NCBI GenBank assembly: GCA_003640385.1
Contig: RCAB01000114.1
Coordinates: forward strand, 1 to 64,000
Reading direction: 5' to 3'
Length of the DNA: 64,000 bases
Source of the DNA: Setaria digitata
Taxonomy: Eukaryota > Nematoda > Chromadorea > Rhabditida > Setariidae
Shown here: piece after piece, positions 44,901 through 56,928 of the stretch
Numbering within the stretch: position 1 is the first letter of the stretch
How the letters are laid out: each line of letters begins with the position of its first letter
Made by a program: the position numbers and the translations under genes
The notes under the pieces: generated by a model
Database searches by the model: none
Told to the model about the DNA's origin: nothing
The model's input: only the letters and a program-made list of their open reading frames with translations

Positions 44901-47900
44901 TTTTAACTTCAGTTTCAATTATTCTCAACCAATCTGTCGTCGTTGAAAATTCCATCAAAGCGACAGATGGAATCAAGAAATTATTCGTAATGCTATCGGA
45001 TGAAATGACATTTCGGAATCATCAAAGTCGTTCCATGAGGTAAAAAAGGAAGGAAAGCGGAAAAAAAAAAAAGAAAGAAAGATAATATGAGGTAAAAAGA
45101 AGGGTAAAATTAATAAGAATCCAAACTGTGTGAATAAATAAATGTATAAACGAATGATCTTTCCTTCTTTTTCTCGTTCTTTTTTTTGTAAAGGTTACCG
45201 ATAATCATCATACATACACAAATATATATATATATATATATATTTATTTATATCATTATAGTATATCATTAATTATTTTCAGATGAACATTATCAGGATG
45301 GAGAGTACTAAAATTAGAATCTGGAAGAATGAGAATCATTCATTCGCTATTATCATCCAAATAACACAGATAATGATGAGCCTCAAGAGATTTCATCATC
45401 TCTTCCTAAACAATTAATGCTTAATTATTCACATTCCAATTGTTTCTTATTAATTATCGTCTCTCAAATTATATCCGACAGAGATTGTTCATGCCGGCTT
45501 TCTTCTATCTTTCTCTCCTTTCCTTTCTCTCTCTCTCTTGGTCATCCCTTTGCTTAAATCCTTTCATCAGAAAAATCAAATACATTCCAAATTTCATTTT
45601 CATTGCAAAGAAGATTTAAAAAAAAAAAAAAGAGAAAAATAAAAAAAGGAGAGTTAAAGAGGAAAGGCTTATGGCGACAGGTGCAAATATGTTTTATATT
45701 TTTACTTTCATCTATTCCCTACTTCTTTACTATCATTATTTTGATCAATTAAAATTGATTTGATTTTTTTTTTCCTTTTTTGATATTTAACTATATGGAA
45801 TTTTTGCACCTATTATAAAATAATACCGCAAAAAAAGCGATGATCAAAAAAAGAAGTCATTAAATATTTTAACATAAAGATATCAATTGGATTATCTCTG
45901 GCGAACTATAAAATAAATGAAACAATAAAAAGATGAGATGAAGTAATGATCGGTAAAAATCAAAAAAAAAAAAAAAGAAGAATCATCATTTTTTTCTCTT
46001 CTTTTTTTTACCGCTACTTATTAAGAGACTATTATTAATGAACCGTATAGACTATTAACAATTGTTAATAGCAATTGTAGTAGCTAGTAAAAGTATTCGT
46101 AATATAACAACTGTTACGAACAATTTTATTGCTCTATGATTTGCTTCATTCGCTAATTTTTATGCATAATTGAGAAATAAATTGAATATGCCATTATTCT
46201 TTCTTATTAAGAAAAAATTCTAAGATCATTTTATGGTTTTAATTCTTCTTGACAAAGATTACTAATTGAAAAAAGGCATATTTCATAATAAATTTTAAAT
46301 TTTGTAACAAAATAATAGTAACATTCAAGAACGTGTACGTGCGTATAAAATGGTAAATTACTGGATAAAAATGATAAGAACAGTAATTATACTACTGATA
46401 TAATCAGTGCAATTATATCACGTTTGATTTGTTTTGTTCTGATGTGATCATGTGAACATTATTATTAATATGATATAATAGCACTGCATTCATCTTTCCT
46501 TTTGATGATGGAAACAATGATGATAATAAATGTAATGATATTTTATGGCATGATTATTGTGATAATAAAAACTGCTATAAGATAATGATGATAAGAAATT
46601 ACTGATATATCACTACTGCATGATTATTATACAAGGCTTCATTTTTTCTTGCATTGTTTACAAATTACAATTACTAATGATCAGCAAGTAAGAAGATGAA
46701 ATTCTAAAGGAAACTTATGAACTTTTACAAATTTTAACAAAAACGTTGGCCGAAAATGCTAAAAAAAAAAAAAAAAAAAGGATTTTAATCATTTCAGTCA
46801 ATTACTCACAACTTCTAGCAAGGTTCCATTAAATATTTCTATTTAATCTTTTTTTGGAATCAAGAAATGAGAATTGCCACATTTGCAAAGTACATTAAAG
46901 CAAGATTAATTTTAAAAAGAATTTCCCAATTTATAGTTTCAAACAATCTCTTTTCTTCTTCACAAATAACAGACAATAAAAAGCCCCTATTGAAAATTTA
47001 ATTCGTTATAGAAAGTACACATCAAATTTGGATTTTTTTTTTTTTCAATTTTATCAACTAAACTGTCGAGACTAAGTAACGATTAATCAACTTGCTACAA
47101 CTGAAAGGAGAATATTAAATTCAAAATTCTTACTTCCGTTTTCCCCCATGATACTTTGTAGCTACTATTGAACATTTACTTTAAACCAATAATTAGTCCA
47201 GATTAATATCATCTTAACTTTGAGTTTTAACTAAAAAAGAAACAAACTCCTCCATTGTCATACCAAATTTAGTTCAAAACTTTTTTACCCAATATTATCG
47301 ATCTTTCTGCCTTCCATAAACAAAACATATATCATGTCGGTTTAGAATGTTGTCAAATAACGTTTGACTTTTTTTTTTTTCAAATCTGACAAATTCCCAT
47401 TTAATTCTCACTTAATTATTGCTATGCCTTCATCCGTAGACGATTTTATTTCAATTAAACAAAGAGAAAATTTATTACATTTCAAAGGGAAAGTGAAAAT
47501 GCTGGAAACAAAAAAAAAAAGAAAAAAAAAACGGAAGTTGCGCAGCTTATCACCTTTCTTACTACTACTACTATATCATTTATGTTACGCTTAGTGATGT
47601 TTTATTTACTCAAAAAATTTTGCTATTTTTCGAATTCTTCAAAAAAAAAAAAAAATTAAATTTACAAATAGATAAATTTTCTTATTTTCGGCTTTTAATT
47701 TTTCATTTTCATAATTCATTTGGTGTGAGCAAAAATACATCTGAATATTTGTATTGAACTGTTCAAAAAAAAAAAAAAAAAAAAAAAGAAAACAAAATTA
47801 TTGAGAAATTAACTATTTGAAATGATCCATTGTTTGAGTAATAGTTTTTTAAACATCAAATACAACAACTAACTACATAATTTTCCTTTCTTTTCTTTTC

Positions 47901-48028
47901 TCCTTTTTTTTTTTTTCATTCACATAAATTAAAAGTTTTCAATGCAAGTCATTTGTGTTATGAATTTTATTGAAAATTTCATCTATGTGTGTGCCTGTGT
48001 TATGTCTAATATATATTATATTTGTACA

Positions 48029-48059
<31 letters not shown>

Positions 48060-51000
48060 GTACAAATCTGAAAACTGCCAATCAATTCGGTGTATGAAAC
48101 AAAGGAAGAAGAATAAGAAGAAGAAACTTTTTCGGGTTTTTGTTTGATTTTAATCACAGATTAAGGAGAAAATTTGATGCAATCATAAACTATTCATTCA
48201 CCTCTGATCACCTAAATTTCTTCTTTTTTTTTTTTTTTCTAAACCGATTACTCTTTTTTAATAGGTAAGGAATAAAAATGAGCTATTTCTCTGCCTCCTT
48301 CAAACAAGGAAAATAAAAAAAAAATACAGATCAAAATTAAATCTATTAATTTAACAAAAAAAAAATGCCTTAATTAGTAATGTAATTTCCATTTTTTTTT
48401 TTTTTTTGTTGCTAATTATTGTTATTTGTTTTTTTTTAATCAGACATAATAAAAAGTAGAATATAAAATAAAAAAATAATGCTAAATAAATGCCTATAAA
48501 AAAAAAATAAATGAAGAACAAATAAATAACATAACGTAATTAAAAAAGTATTAGTTTAATGAAAAATGCATTACTTAACAAGCATGATTAAGTTTTAATA
48601 AAAATTTCAAAAATCAAAATAATTTATTTTAGCAAAGCAAACAAAAATAAAATTATAATAAATCAAATGAATTAATAGTTCAAATAACAAAATTTCATCT
48701 CGATTATTATGAAATAAGCGATTATTAGCTGATCTTTTGCCCATTAATTTTTTTTCTTTTTTTTTTTTTTGTAAAACAAATAATGAATTTTTTTTTTTTT
48801 CAAAAATCGGCATTTAAATGAAAAAAAAAAAGCTCGAATATTTGGAAAAAAAAAAAAAAGAGAGAAAAGAAAACAACAATGATTGTTTAATCAATTGTAT
48901 ACTTTTTTTTTTTTTTATTAACCGATGCCGGATGTTTAAACCTGAAAATGTAAAATGGCATAAGCTTTTCCGTTAATATTTATTGTTTAGCATTATTTAT
49001 TACTAACTGAATTGATCATCAAATAAACATAATTTTATACGATTCTTCTTTCGTTTCTGTTTTCTTTCCTTTTTTTTTTTTAACTTTCAATAAAAACTCA
49101 AAAGCAATCACTTCATTTTGATATGTATGCACAGACAGAAGACAGCCAAGCCACACATACAGAGACAATCATATTTTATAAAGATTAAAGATTATCATTA
49201 TAATTGATCATAAGAATGATTAGCGTGATATTTGTTGTATGTGATGGAAAACTTTATCAAAAAAAAAAAAACGAATTAAATGTAGCTCATTTTTGTAATG
49301 TATAATAAATTTATCAGCATATATCATTTCATTTTTAATTATTTATTCTATTTTTCTTTTCTTTTTATTTTTTGATATATAATCTTTTTTTTTTGTTCAC
49401 AAACATGGAAATTAAATTAAATTTTTACTATTAAAACACAAAAGTTTGAAAATTGAATAATGTAATATAAATAATGGAGAATGAATGGTAAAAATTCTTA
49501 ATTATTTAATTATTCATTTTTTTTTTTTTTTTAAATATCGTTTCCACCTAATAAAAAAAAAATCACGACATCTTTTATATTCCTAACCCTTGTTTTTTAT
49601 CAACAAGAAAACAAAAAGTTATTGCTTCCAATTCCTTTCCCAATTTTCAAACTGTAATTTACTATTTTATTAAATTTTCTTCAAATGTAATGTAAGCCTC
49701 AAAATTATCACAACCATGCATACATTTTAAATCAATAATTATATTTGTATCATTTTGTCACTTTTCCATCATCGTTCTCTTGCTGTTATCTTATCAGTGT
49801 CACGTTTCAAAATTAACTCAATATCAGTTAATTTTCCATAACTTGAAAAAAGGAAAACGAAAAATGGATAGAAAAAGAAAATTTTTTTTTTTTTTAAAAA
49901 AAGAGTCCCGCTCGTTTTTTCCTTTGCAAAAAAAAAAAAAAAAAAAAAAAACAAAGAACAATTTTTAAACATAATTCACTTCCTAAATATGTATATATAT
50001 ATAAAAAATAATTTTTTTAGAATTTCCATTTGTAAAAATAAAATAGGAAAAAAAAAACCCTATTCACCTTTTCTGTTGGATATTTGGAAAAAAAATGGAA
50101 AATATGAAGGACAAATCGTTCTTTTTTTCTTTCTTTTCTTTTAAGGTTGTTATTTTTGACACGAAAATTTTGCTCTTAAATTTAATAAAATATGAAATGA
50201 TCTCATATTATCAGCTAAAACTGTATAACATACAGTGACAATAACGATAATCGCTAAATAAATAATTAAATAACAAAACTAACTAACTAACTAACAAAAT
50301 AACCCTATCTCGTCTCCCTCTGTCGGTGGCATTTTTTTCAAAGACCTTCAATTTTTTAGCGCATTTCTCATCACAAGTAGTCGTTCTAGTAGTAACAGCT
50401 GTTAAGATAAACGATAACAAAGAGAACCTTTTTTAAAGCGCTCGTTTTTTTTTTTTCTTTTTTCATGATTTTCATAATTTAGAAATTAAAATAATAAAAC
50501 TTAACAAAAAAAAAAAAAACAGATATTTGCCCATAATAAATTTAATTAAATAATTATGTTATAAACTTCCCCTTTTTTTGTGCTTTATTTTGTTAAAAAT
50601 GCTCCCAGATAAAATTTTCCACCAAAAAAAAAAAAAAAGTTATGAATGCTTCAAACATTATCCAACTAATTAAAGAAAACCTAACTAATTTCAGAAGCAA
50701 AATTGCATCGATTCAAAACATTCAAAGGGAGTAATCCGACCATTACATTTTCAAATTATTAATATTCTTAAAAAAACTCATCATCTAGAATATTTAGCCT
50801 GCGTTTTTGAAGCTATAAAAGAGGAAATCTATGGGCAAAAAGGAAAAGTGATATTTCTTTCCGAGAAGTTTTACAACAAAATCTCTAATACATTTCTTAT
50901 TTTTATTTTATAATTTAAGATTGTTTCTTTCTATGAAACATTTCAAAATAACAAAAATTTTTGTCCTTATATATATTATGCTCGTGTGTGGCCCCTTTTT

Positions 51001-54000
51001 CATCCCTTTTTTTTACTTCGCAACAATTGTTATGCAAATCAACATTTTTATTTGTTACACATTTTCTTATTGTCATTGAAAAATGGACACATACATTATT
51101 TTACCTTTTCTTATTTCATCTCTACCTCTCTCTCTCTGCCTTTCTCCTTTTACCTCCTCTGTAGAGTAGGGTCACAAGGGTTATATTGGGCAGAAAAGTG
51201 AACTATTTAGAAAAAAAAAAAAAGAGAAAAAAGTTAAGAAGAATCATTCTCGCCCTCCGTTATGGCCTTTTGTCATTCGGACCTCACACAGTTTCTCTGT
51301 ATGATATCAAAATATCAATGATCATTATCCAACTATACTTTCAAATTACTATCTACTTTTATTGTTTATTTTTTTTCCTTCTTTCTGGACTGTTACCTGT
51401 TTAAAGTTAAAATATCACATTACGAAATCGTTTCATTCATCTAACTGATTTACTATGCAAATTGCTTTGACCCAATATAAGAGAATGAAATGAAAATTGT
51501 CTCATACTTGACAGTTTTATAACTATTACCACACATTACTATGTCTACTACTGTTAACTACACTAACACTTATAAAGAAAAAAAAATTTCCACGTCCTTC
51601 AAATCCTTCAAACATACTGTTTACGTCACGTTGACATTCCGCAACATTCATTTTGATTGTATCACATTGATAATCAATTTAATAAATATATTTAAAATAG
51701 TTGCTCTTTAAATCTAAATGTAGAACTTCTATCCAAATTATTATTATCATTTTATATATATATATATGTATATACATTAGTAATATCAGATGGTTCCACA
51801 ACATGTACATCCGTTTCAGACAATTTCCTTAATCTTCTATCCGTCAATCAGAGGAAGGATGAACGTTCCTCTCTTTTTTTTTTTTGTTTTCACTCTTTCT
51901 CCTTTTTCATTTTCTATCTAAAGGAAATTTGTAATCATTAAAAATGTTAAAATATTCAATCACAAAAAAAAAAATGTCGCAAAAGCGGTAATGCTTCTAT
52001 GTTAAATTCATATCATCAATTTTTCATACTTTAATCGCTTCTTCTTTTTTTTTTTCAATAAGATAACTGAAAGAATGAAAGACTGAAACAAAAAAAAGTA
52101 CTGAAACAAAAATTTAAATTAATGTATTTCTATTAATATTCAGCATAAATTGATGCATTTTTTTTTATTAAACAAATTTATTTTTGAAAAAAGAAGAAAA
52201 TGAGAGAAAAATGAATTAATAATAGTCTATTAAAGAACTACATTTTGCAACTTTTATTTTGCCATAAAATTGTATTTCTAACTTTTATTTTATCATAATA
52301 ACCATTATTTATAATTTTTACCTTATCATAATGTTTATATTTCGAATTTTTTTAATTTGTTAAAAAATAAACATTTGTATTTCCAATTTTTATCGTATCA
52401 AAATGTTTAATTTTTTGTTTTTGTTTTTTTGCATATTTATGCTTATCCCTTTTTTTTTTTAAACCTTTTTTGCCATATTGCTTTTTTTTTTTTTTTTTAC
52501 ATTTCTTATTTCATTTCATTTTTTTTTTTTAATCGCAAACAATGGTACCAGGGTACCAAGGCTGGTGGCAAACAAACAACAACCCCAACACCTTAATTTT
52601 CACCGGAACAAAAAAAAATTCGATAGATAAGGGGTCGAAATGGGACCGCAACAGACGGGTACGACCACGGGTAAGAGGACGGGCACTGGGGAGGAGCACG
52701 GGAAACAACGGAAGCATACATCACTACGGAAAGACAACGATGTAAAGGGCAAAATGCAACCCATTCCTCCGCTCCTTCTTCCATTTCCAGAGGAAAAAGC
52801 AAAACCCCAGCTATTTCCACCTCTCTCTTCCCTCTTCCACTTACCTAGCCGTATCTTATTACCCGTCCTTTCTACCCTACCCTATCTCATCTAGCCTATT
52901 TACCCAAATAAATCACAAAAAAAAAGAAAAATAACGGGCAGAGTAAAGATGCGAAGGGGAGGAAAAAAAAAAAAAGAATAATATGGATGGGAATTAATGA
53001 TGTTAAAAAGCAAATTTTTAACAAACCTCTTCCTATCGTCCCGTTACCTTCCCTTATCTTCTTTGCAAAAGTGAAAAAAGAAAAGAAATGAACATTCAAA
53101 TTCTTTGATGACAACGATGGTTACACTTGCTACTACAATAACAATAATAATAAAACAATAACTATAACTATTATACATAATTAAATAATACTTTAGAAGA
53201 AGAAAAAAATTGAGTAGCATATATATTACATATAAAAAAAAAAGAAAAATGTTTCAAGTTTTTAATGAAATGATGAAAATGCGAAGAGAAAAACTTGGTA
53301 ACAATAGCTAATATCTACAATTACTTATCACTAATAGTACAATGATGAACAATAACTATAACTATCCTAAAACCAAATAAATAGCGCTAAAAAAAAAGAA
53401 AAAAAAAAAAAAAATGTAATGAAGCGTATAAATTAGAGAGAAGAATGAATGGAAAACTTCAAAAAAAAAAAAAAAAAAGATGAATTAATTCATCGGAAAA
53501 ATTACATAATACTATTTTTTCTTTTCATTTTTGTATCATTTGTATTTATGCATACCTCAACTTTACTACCTATTAAAAAGATACAAATGCAAATAGATAA
53601 AAGTTTTGGAAAAAAAAAAAAAGAAAGAAAAGGATTTAAAAATTTATCTCAAAAGTATGTATGTGTCTTTTAATAATTTCTTCCTTCACGATAAGTACGA
53701 ATGAAAAGTGAATAAAAAAAAAAAAAAAAAGAAAGAAAAATTAAAGAATTAGCTTAAAAATAAAGTTTTTTTTCTAATATATTAAGGAGTATATAAACCG
53801 ACCATACATAACGTTAGCTCCACAATTCCTCATCTCTCTCTAATCACTTAATTTCTATTCATTTTATCAAAATTCTTCTGTCCTAATAATCATTCGTTCT
53901 TCGCAAAAAAAAAAAAAAAAAAAAATCCGTCGAAGGTAAGAGAAAAAAAATATTTTTCTAGCTTCATTACAACGAAAATTTTCCACTCATAAGTAAAATT

Positions 54001-56928
54001 TAATTTCTTTTCTTTTCTTTTTAATTTCAGTAATTCAAAAAGATGAAAACAGCTTATCGGCAAGATAAAAATACTTTTTTACCCGGAACATTTGCTATTC
54101 TTTTAAAATTTGCCACATATATAGAAGGTTTTTTTTTTTAAATAATATAATAAAATGTGATGAAAAAAAAAGAAAAAATAAACAAAGACCAGCAAATCCG
54201 TATATATATATATATATATATATATATTTTTTAATAAATTTTTCATTTTGTATAAGAAAATGTTCCACGAAAAACAAAGAAGAAAAGTTCACGTTACAAT
54301 TTAACTAGCTGTGGTTATCAAATGAAATATAATTTTAATTAGGAACTATTTTTTTCCTTTAGTAATTTTAATTAAAACTAGCCTAATTGTATCCGATGAG
54401 CTGCAATACGACTATCTTCAGATAGCGGATGTAGATTGCTATATCGAGCCGCAACCTGATCCAAGAAATCAAGTGCTGTCGATGTTGAAACATCCCAGTT
54501 CAGCTTATTTAGCACTAATAATTCGCCTTGCTAAAGAAAATTTTAATTTTGATCATTATTAATTGTTATTCTTCAACTTGTTAAATTCACCTATACTTAC
54601 TTCTAGCATTTTTTTAAAAGAATTTGATTAAAAAAAAAAACTCATAATCATTTAAAATATTTTTATATTGACAAGAAATAACGACTTTTAATCAGAAAGC
54701 TTAATAAAAACCAATTTTAATTAAGCAAATAAAAAAAAAATATATAAGTGTGAAAAAAAAGAAAAAAATTCATGCCAACTCTTTTCAACCAATTTTAATT
54801 ATTTTTTAATTTTAAGTAATTACCAAAATTTGATCCATTCGTACAGCACCATCCGTATAATATGCAATTCTTTCAGCATTTAATGGCTGTGGTGCTTTTA
54901 CTTTGCTTGAAACAAATAAACATGCACCGGCTAACGCTTGCAAATTGTTACGATGAAAGGATTGAACACTTAAAAAACGATCCACTAATGAAACTGCTAG
55001 TAAGAAAACATCGGGTTCACAATACTCCTCTTTACATACCTGCAATTAATTTTATATTTTAATCTAATTACAAAAAAAAAAAAAAAAAAAGAAGAGAAAA
55101 ACCAACGGTATAATTGATATTTCTTTTTTTTTTTTATTCATACACCTAATAATAATTAAAACTATTTTCAAAAAATAATATTAATAAATTAGCCTAAAAT
55201 GAATTACATTTTACATTTCATTCTTAGATTGCTTATTTCATATCATACATTAATATTAACTAAATAAAAGACTGAAATTTATATTATTAAAAATTGGCTT
55301 AAGAAAAGAGCCGTATGTGTCATTTCGTATTTTCTTCTCACTAATATTTTTTAAATCTTATATTAACTAGGGTTCCTTCTACATAAATAAAATTGCCCTC
55401 CTCCTCCCCCCCATTATATTAATCTCATTTTAATCAGATTTATTTTTTTTTTTTAAAGTAGAAGGATGACGAAAATTTCTTCTTTCTAAATTAATTATGA
55501 AAGTTAGAAATCCCATTAGGCTCACATCATAAATCCATTCAACAACTTGTTGTCGATGATGCGCTGTCACTTCCATTTGAACACTTAAAAAACAATTTCC
55601 ATGCATTGGTTTCATACTCTGTGCTTTAAACATACTCTCCAAACAACGATCATCCTATAAATTTTCCGTTATCATTATTTTATCATTATATTTCTACTAT
55701 TATCATTATTATTTTTATCATTATTTCATTTTTCATTTCTCCCTTCTTCTCCATACCCTATCTTTTTTTTTCTCTCCTTTCTATTATCTACAAAATTTCC
55801 CAAAAAATTAATCATTTTTTTCCAACACTTCGCTATTTCAACTTTCTGAAGTTTGCAAATATATTACAATAGAAAATTCTTTTTTTTTTAAACAGTAATA
55901 TCAATCATTATTGAACCATACGCAATGGACAGTTTTATCTGCTAACGGAAGAACACTTGGCCATTGAGCAACGTTTAAACGATCTGTTGTTGACCTCTTC
56001 CTGTTCACTGGTATCTTAAATAAAATTCAATTTAAAAAAAAAAAGTGCTTTTTTAATTTCTTTTTATAAACGAGCATTTTTGTGATCACGATCACTTTAT
56101 TGCAATTTGATTTGTTCAAAGAAAATTTCTTTCAAAATTCATTTATAATAAACAGTTTTTCTTTCTTTTTTTTTATAATGCATCTATGATCATGTAAATT
56201 GAATTAAAATCAGCCAATTATTTCCCCCATACTCTGTAATAAAATAAAATGTGAAACATGGATAGATGATAAACTCCAACTATCAAGATATAAATCACTT
56301 AAAGCAAAACGATGTCCATCTGTTAACTGATCATTATATAAATGACATCAACTCAGATCAATATTTACAAATATAAATAATTTATTTCAAACCTTTTCAA
56401 TATTATTCTCAATATATGTCTTAAATAACAACAAGTTATTCATTTCTAATCGTATCAGTTCGAATTCTCTATTTTCTTTTGTAAATAATAGTCAAAAAAA
56501 AGTCTTTTTTTTCATTTTGGTGACACTCATCAATATATTTCATTAAAATTTTGAAAAATAAGAAAATTTATAAAAACCTGTCCAAGAAGCAATTTCATAA
56601 CATCATTCGATGATGATTGCTGAAGTCCAATATCACTTTTGGTACCACGACGACGTTGCTGTTGCTGCCGTGACGTTGGCGCAGATGTGGAAGCGGAAAT
56701 AATGTTTTCTTCTGTTTTTGTTGTTATTGCTGTTGTTGTTGTTGTTGTTGCTTCTGCTGCTATTGCTGCTGCTGATGCCGTTGTTGTTGATGGTGGTGCA
56801 GAAATAGTTTTTGTTGCTTTTGCTATTGTTGTTGTTGTTATTGCTACGCCACTATCACCAAAATTTATCAATGCTGAGGATGTTGACGGTGATTCGGTGA
56901 GAAATTCGGTACACCGAAAATTTTCCAT
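29923..56928 (-). CDS. cyclin D (G1/S cyclin) with a 23-kb intron
   Basis: D-type cyclins activate CDK4/6 in the nucleus at G1. In-phase exons on the minus strand are 56928-56578 (ATG), 56326-56258, 56014-55922, 55654-55526, 55039-54824, 54530-54383, 31201-31068, 30728-30435 and 30102-29923 (TAA), giving about 537 aa. The cyclin box (about residues 172-335) shows MFKAQ, VQMEVTAHHRQQVVEWIYDVC, LAVSLVDRFLS, LAGACLFVSSKVK, ERIAYYTDGAV and LLVLNKLNWDVSTSTALDFLDQ. The second fold follows as KFAFLVPSVQAAICLLFAA and ends NVLRCDP. The C-terminus has a Pro/Ser/Thr-rich segment with TP sites, PEST-like as in other D cyclins, then an Arg-rich and acidic tail. The N-terminal 117 residues hold Thr/Ala runs and QQQQ. 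No canonical LxCxE is seen. The GC donor at 54382 joins to 31201 across about 23.2 kb in the right phase. The start could lie further upstream, because the frame stays open to 57180. Confidence 0.88.
30811..30958. repeat. 55-bp identical direct duplication around a single N (30866)
   Basis: The copies at 30811-30865 and 30904-30958 are identical and begin AGCAGAATTGATATTAATTA. The N and a poly-A stretch lie between them, in the intron between cyclin D exons 7 and 8. A contig join artefact is likely. Confidence 0.9.
31859..32186. repeat. ~162-bp near-identical direct duplication around a single N (32021)
   Basis: The copies at 31859-32020 and 32022-32186 differ at a handful of sites, for example AAAATCATTC against AGACTAATCATTC. 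The differences look allelic. The N sits exactly at the junction. Confidence 0.9.
33835..34140. repeat. degenerate AAAT/AAAC tetranucleotide tract
   Basis: About 300 bases of AAATAAAC-type units, ending in GATGGATGGATGG. Read on the minus strand it gives a spurious Leu/Phe/Cys-rich open frame. It is simple sequence inside the cyclin D intron. Confidence 0.85.
36318..36530. repeat. 106-bp direct duplication around a single N (36424)
   Basis: The copies at 36318-36423 and 36425-36530 match, with a single substitution (TTTCCCACG against TTTCACACG). The N lies exactly between them. Confidence 0.92.
36784..37139. repeat. ~177-bp direct duplication around a single N (36964)
   Basis: The copies at 36784-36963 and 36965-37139 are nearly identical, with small differences in the number of ATT units and a few substitutions. 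The N lies at the junction. Confidence 0.9.
37922..37987. repeat. 16-bp perfect inverted repeat with 34-base spacer
   Basis: GGAGGTCATCCTGATA at 37922-37937 is the exact reverse complement of the bases at 37972-37987. The spacer contains a further TA-rich imperfect palindrome, and the block is GC-richer than its surroundings. TATCATACCAC occurs just before the left arm and again in the spacer. It could be a structured element or a remnant of a small inverted-repeat transposon. Confidence 0.75.
41479..41502. repeat. 24-bp perfect AT palindrome
   Basis: The bases read TTGTTTTATATA followed by its exact reverse complement. It is intronic and probably a chance or slippage product of TA repeats. 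Confidence 0.8.
44932..44968. repeat. short hairpin
   Basis: ATCTGTCG (44932-44939) pairs with CGACAGAT (44961-44968), with an inner TTGA/TCAA pairing. It sits in a less AT-rich patch of the cyclin D intron. The stem is too short to be called a microRNA precursor. Confidence 0.5.
48020..48067. repeat. 48-bp palindrome with (TA)n centre
   Basis: ATTTGTACATTA at 48020-48031 is the reverse complement of TAATGTACAAAT at 48056-48067, with TA dinucleotides between them. The whole block can fold into one hairpin. Intronic. Confidence 0.8.
52540..52890. other. GC-richer patch inside the giant intron, with a 12-bp degenerate repeat
   Basis: This stretch departs sharply from the AT-rich background. 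Positions 52655-52690 hold three 12-base units ACGGGTACGACC, ACGGGTAAGAGG and ACGGGCACTGGG. Several open frames exist on both strands, but none looks like a known protein and no splice context singles one out. A regulatory region, alternative first exon or foreign insertion are all possible. Confidence 0.5.
54381..54382 (-). other. GC 5' splice site of the giant cyclin D intron
   Basis: The exon sequence CAA TTA G must leave one base to make GAT with the acceptor exon, and the next two bases are GC. The nearest GT (54378-54377) would create a TAA stop at the junction, so it is excluded. Confidence 0.6.
56639..56860 (-). repeat. coding trinucleotide runs in cyclin D exon 1
   Basis: ACN and GCN codons encode Thr and Ala runs, and CAG/CAA codons encode QQQQ, at about residues 23-97 of the cyclin. 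The opposite strand shows GTT/GCT repeats. The frame is kept across the runs, so they are part of a disordered N-terminal region. Confidence 0.75.

Larger units (their letters stand above)
31202..54382 (-). other. giant intron of cyclin D (about 23.2 kb)
   Basis: The exon ending HRIQL-G at 54383 and the exon beginning (G)AT GAG at 31201 join to give the expected order of cyclin helices, with one base carried over. The donor reads TTAG|GCTAGT (a GC donor) and the acceptor TTTCAG. Inside I found no exon of another gene on either strand. It contains poly-A/T runs, TTTA and AAAT repeats, AT palindromes, an inverted repeat at 37922-37987, four of the assembly duplications' copies (at Ns 32021, 36424 and 36964), and a GC-richer patch at 52540-52890. 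Confidence 0.75.

Noticed and set aside
52593..52894. Overlapping open frames in the GC-richer patch as a nested gene
   Set aside because: Frames exist on both strands because stops are rare in GC-rich DNA; no family, splice or start context supports any of them.
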